In this document: positions 14,549-17,086 of the stretch, one piece after another | How the letters are laid out: every line of letters begins with the position of its first letter | Position numbering within the stretch: position 1 is the stretch's first letter | Assembly: GCA_022784805.1 (NCBI GenBank) | Contig: JALFYG010000292.1 | Location: 1-17,086, forward strand | Length of the DNA stretch: 17,086 bases | Reading direction: 5' to 3' | Source of the DNA: Spirochaetales bacterium | GTDB taxonomy: Bacteria; Spirochaetota; Spirochaetia; Sphaerochaetales; Sphaerochaetaceae | The notes under the pieces: model-generated | Told to the model about the DNA's origin: nothing | The model's database searches: none | The model's input: the letters and a program-made list of their open reading frames with translations, nothing else | Translations under genes and position numbers: made by a program

Positions 14549-16189
14549 TCAGAAAGTGTATTTAGCGCCTACTGCAAGATAAGGACTAATCTTCTTGTCA
14601 GCATTAGTTCTATATGTAACTCCTGCTTCTCCGAATATCGAAATATCTTCAATTACTTCAACTTCATATCCAACGCCTGCGCCAAGGAGTAATCCGGTAT
14701 CTCTTCCGCCTACTCCAATAGAAACACCTGCTTCACCAAAGAGATAAAGTCCCACTGGATTAGGGAAATTATACTTTAGGTATCCCTTGATAGGAAGGTA
14801 TCCACTTAGGTCATATCCAAGCTTCAATCCAGCATCAAATCTATCAGTAATCTTATACCCCCCTCTTACCTCCATACCCAAGACAAATGGGCTGGCTGGA
14901 TAAGAGAAATCAAGTTCACCTTTCACAGAAAGGCCAAGAGATATTTTTGATAACTTCTTACCAGCATCTGTGAGAGGCTCGACAGTTATCACTTCTTCTT
15001 TCTTCTCTTCTTCTGCTACTGGTATTACTTCTTCTGGAGTAATAGTAGGTGTTACTTCGGCAACAACAGTATCATCCAAAAGCTCAACAAGAGGCATTGG
15101 AGTGTATGCAAGTATAAGATCCTGAAGAGCATCAAGAGCAACAGTAATATAAGACTTATCTACAGTAGGATAAGTAAGTTCAATACCATCTTCCTTTAAT
15201 GTATAGATTACATACTTGCTCTCTTCTGGGAAATTAGCCTTTAAGATCTCTATTGCTTCATATATCTCATTCTGAGTGAAGACACTGTCAGATGTAATGA
15301 AAGCAGAATCAAGTCCGGCAGTAATAATGACTTTCTTACCATAGAGTTGATACTCTCTGCTGAAAACATTGTCAGCAACAGTCACTGTGTTCTCAAAGAG
15401 GGAAACAGCAATATCTCTCAAGATAATGAGGTTTCCATAAATCTCATCCTTAGTCTTACCAAAGTATCCTTCAGGATAAGTAAGAACAAGTTTTTCACCA
15501 TCGAACTCATAGCTTACAGTTTCATAAAGCATTGGATACTGATCGAGAATCTTATCAAGAAGGTTAATAATGAAAGTCAATGATGGATAAGGTTCATTGA
15601 AAGAGAATACTGCTTCATCGCTCTTTGCAATAATGGAAACGCTGATTCCTTCATAAGAGAATACATCAGAAACGATTACATCATCGTCAATGACTACAGC
15701 TTTTTCTTCAACAGAAATTTCTTCTAGAGGTTCTTCAACAACTTCTTCCTCTCTAGGTTCATCAGTAATCACTTCAACGGTGACTGTGTCTACATTAGCT
15801 ATAGGAAGCATTATTACAGGTTCATCCTTTGAATACTCCTGAACTTTAGTTTCTTCTATAGTGTTGTTATTAGAATAATCTCTATTGTTATCGACACTTA
15901 CAACACTCTCTGCAGTTTTAGTTTCTACAGTTGCTGTTTCAGTTGGAGCTTCAACTTCAACAACACTTCTTACAGGAGGCTCAACAGTAAGAGGAACTGG
16001 TACAGTTACTATAGAAGACTTCAAATTATCATCATTCTGAACAACAGAATCTTTATTGACAAGAGCTGATGGATTAGCCACAGGCTTAGTCTCACTTTCC
16101 TTTTTCTTGCAGGAAGAAAGACATAAAACAACAAGAAGAGCAACCAAAGCGATTGAACAGATCTTACGTAAATTCTTTTTAGATTTCAT
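14549..16189 (-). CDS. Lipoprotein with duplicated FDG/TYP module and C-terminal outer-membrane beta-barrel
   Basis: A 546-residue envelope protein. The signal ends in a lipobox (CLSSC27). Residues about 30-180 are a low-complexity, V/E/T-rich linker. Two related modules of about 75 residues follow (about 190-265 and 290-363), each ending in a hydrophobic helix; their cores are YEFDGEKLVLTYP and YTLKEDGIELTYP. A second acidic linker (about 370-405) leads to a beta-barrel domain (413-546) with alternating strands and a terminal aromatic (GAKYTF), as needed for barrel assembly. A lipid anchor plus barrel in one chain is unusual. ATG at 16189 is chosen over GTG at 16195 because AGAGG sits 5 bases before it. 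It is paralogous to the protein at 16326-17086. It is the first gene of the operon ending in coaD. Confidence 0.82.
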   Translation of the reverse strand: MKSKKNLRKICSIALVALLVVLCLSSCKKKESETKPVANPSALVNKDSVVQNDDNLKSSIVTVPVPLTVEPPVRSVVEVEAPTETATVETKTAESVVSVDNNRDYSNNNTIEETKVQEYSKDEPVIMLPIANVDTVTVEVITDEPREEEVVEEPLEEISVEEKAVVIDDDVIVSDVFSYEGISVSIIAKSDEAVFSFNEPYPSLTFIINLLDKILDQYPMLYETVSYEFDGEKLVLTYPEGYFGKTKDEIYGNLIILRDIAVSLFENTVTVADNVFSREYQLYGKKVIITAGLDSAFITSDSVFTQNEIYEAIEILKANFPEESKYVIYTLKEDGIELTYPTVDKSYITVALDALQDLILAYTPMPLVELLDDTVVAEVTPTITPEEVIPVAEEEKKEEVITVEPLTDAGKKLSKISLGLSVKGELDFSYPASPFVLGMEVRGGYKITDRFDAGLKLGYDLSGYLPIKGYLKYNFPNPVGLYLFGEAGVSIGVGGRDTGLLLGAGVGYEVEVIEDISIFGEAGVTYRTNADKKISPYLAVGAKYTF

Positions 16190-16238
16190 GAACACCTCTT
16201 ATGTACTCTATTAAACAAATAATAATTGCAGAAGTGAC

Positions 16239-16244
16239 ATTATA
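16239..16244 (-). promoter_or_regulatory. Probable -10 box of the lipoprotein/barrel operon
   Basis: TATAAT on the minus strand, 50 bases before the ATG at 16189, preceded by TTG. No -35 hexamer at standard spacing is convincing (TTGAAA is only 13 bases away). Confidence 0.4.
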
Positions 16245-16281
16245 CAATCCAACTTTATTTCAATACATTTATTTTACACAT

Positions 16282-16308
16282 AAAAAGGGCTGGTTCCCCA
16301 GCCCTTTT
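16282..16308 (-). terminator. Rho-independent terminator of the right-edge barrel gene
   Basis: On the minus strand GGGCTGG-GGAA-CCAGCCC (16304-16287) is a 7-bp G+C stem, extended by A/T pairs and followed by TTTTT. It lies 18 bases after the stop at 16326. Confidence 0.9.
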
Positions 16309-16325
16309 GTATCTCATAGAGAGAA

Positions 16326-17086
16326 TTAGAATGTGATCTTTGCACCAACTGTGAAGCCTGGAACAACCTTCTTTGTTGTGAAGTTGTAGTCGATTCCTGC
16401 TTCTGCAAATGCGGAGACCTTTTCTGTGAAGCTGTATTCGTAACCAACAGCTGCACCAACAACATACTGCATTCCTCTGTCCTGGAGACCAACTCTAGCG
16501 CCAGCATCAGCTGCAACATAGAGGCCTTCAAGAACAGGAAGGTTATACTTAGCATATGCGCCAAATGGTACGTATCCATCCATGTCATAACCAACTGTAA
16601 GACCAGCTGAGAACTGAGATGTGAAGTCATAGCCGAATCTAGCTTCGAATGTTGGATAGAATGGAGCTGCATAAGCTGTGTTGAAGTTAGCTGTAGCTGC
16701 AATGCTAGCATTGAACTTACCGATTGTTTCAACTGCCTTTGGCTCTGGAGCAACAACTGGAGCAACTGGTTCTGGAGCTGGAGCTTCAGGAGCTGGTGTC
16801 TCAACAGGAGCTGGTGTCTCAACAGGAGCTTCTTCAACAACTGGTTCTTCAACCTTGGCAACAGCTGTTCCGAAGAGCTTGTCAGCTGCCCACTTAGCAT
16901 CGCTTTCGAGCTGCTTGACTGCTGCTACTACGAATGCATCGCTCTGAGCTGGGTATGTGACTGTTACGACTGAACCGTCGAATGCATACTGGCAAGCTGC
17001 TGCAACTGGGTAAGCCTGGACAAGAGCTGCTGCGATGGAATCGACATCAGCCTTTGTTGTTCCAGCAGGAACTGTAATCTCAGCAT
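16326..17086 (-). CDS. Outer-membrane beta-barrel protein with FDG/TYP module and Pro-rich linker (partial, 5' end outside window)
   Basis: The last 252 residues are visible, in frame from base 17084. Order: one FDG/TYP module (PAGTTKADVDSIAAAL ... YAFDGSVVTVTYPAQ), a helix ending SDAKWAADKLFG, a Pro/Glu/Ala linker with a PAPVET repeat, and an eight-strand-like barrel ending VGAKITF. The barrel aligns strand by strand with the 546-residue neighbour: GYDMDGYVPF against GYDLSGYLPI, and AEAGIDYNF against GEAGVTYRT. Codon choice is very restricted (GCT/GCA, CCA, AAG, TTC, GTT), more than in the other genes here, which suggests high expression, perhaps a major outer-membrane protein. It has its own strong terminator. 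Signal and start are not visible. The shorter open frame in another frame at 16274-16900 is only a shadow. Confidence 0.88.
   Translation of the reverse strand, partial: AEITVPAGTTKADVDSIAAALVQAYPVAAACQYAFDGSVVTVTYPAQSDAFVVAAVKQLESDAKWAADKLFGTAVAKVEEPVVEEAPVETPAPVETPAPEAPAPEPVAPVVAPEPKAVETIGKFNASIAATANFNTAYAAPFYPTFEARFGYDFTSQFSAGLTVGYDMDGYVPFGAYAKYNLPVLEGLYVAADAGARVGLQDRGMQYVVGAAVGYEYSFTEKVSAFAEAGIDYNFTTKKVVPGFTVGAKITF

Noticed and set aside
16274..16900. 208-residue Leu/Gln-rich minus-strand frame
   Set aside because: It is a shifted reading of the Pro/Ala/Glu linker and barrel gene; the true frame shows a barrel ending and stops just before the terminator.
1..17086. CRISPR array or prophage
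   Set aside because: I saw no regularly spaced repeats and no phage structural, integrase or lysis genes.

Overview
The window is low-GC bacterial chromosome and most probably spirochaetal (Spirochaetota, Treponema/Sphaerochaeta-like). This is inferred from the dnaG - rpoD - coiled-coil zinc-ribbon gene - RNase P RNA order, which I recall from treponemes, and from several lipoprotein and outer-membrane-barrel genes. It is not proven by any marker phylogeny. Most of the right two thirds is conserved housekeeping DNA on the minus strand. The left third is more accessory.

Layout. 1-2559 (minus): a two-gene redox operon, made of a phytoene-desaturase-like FAD oxidoreductase followed, with an 8-bp overlap, by an FNR-type flavoprotein with a C-terminal 2Fe-2S ferredoxin domain that is cut by the left edge. 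A good promoter overlapped by a perfect palindrome lies in front. 2560-3431: AT-rich DNA with no intact gene, holding a decayed minus-strand coding remnant at 2955-3348. 3432-5065 (plus): mazG, overlapping by 4 bp an unrecognised 272-residue gene. 5067-6506 (plus): a solo-tnpB IS605/IS1341-type element with end hairpins, its own promoter, an intact RuvC-type nuclease gene and a predicted omega-RNA at its right end. No tnpA is present.

6503-12819 (minus, transcribed right to left): dnaG, rpoD, the zinc-ribbon gene, rnpB and a small lipoprotein gene, all tightly spaced. RpoD is unusually long (806 aa), with a very acidic N-terminal segment and a large charged insertion before region 2. 12872-13446 (minus): tRNA-Tyr with promoter and terminator, then a YkgJ-type cysteine-cluster protein. 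13502-16189 (minus): a lipoprotein/beta-barrel gene, a basic zinc-finger protein and coaD, closed by a terminator. 16282-17086 (minus): the end of a second beta-barrel gene, paralogous to the first, with its terminator. It is cut by the right edge.

How the parts connect: primase, sigma factor, RNase P RNA, tRNA-Tyr and CoaD form a growth-linked block. The less described items are the paralogous envelope proteins, which share a repeated FDG/TYP module with a linker and a barrel, the enlarged RpoD, and the TnpB element placed exactly between two convergent genes, one of which takes its stop codon from the element's end.
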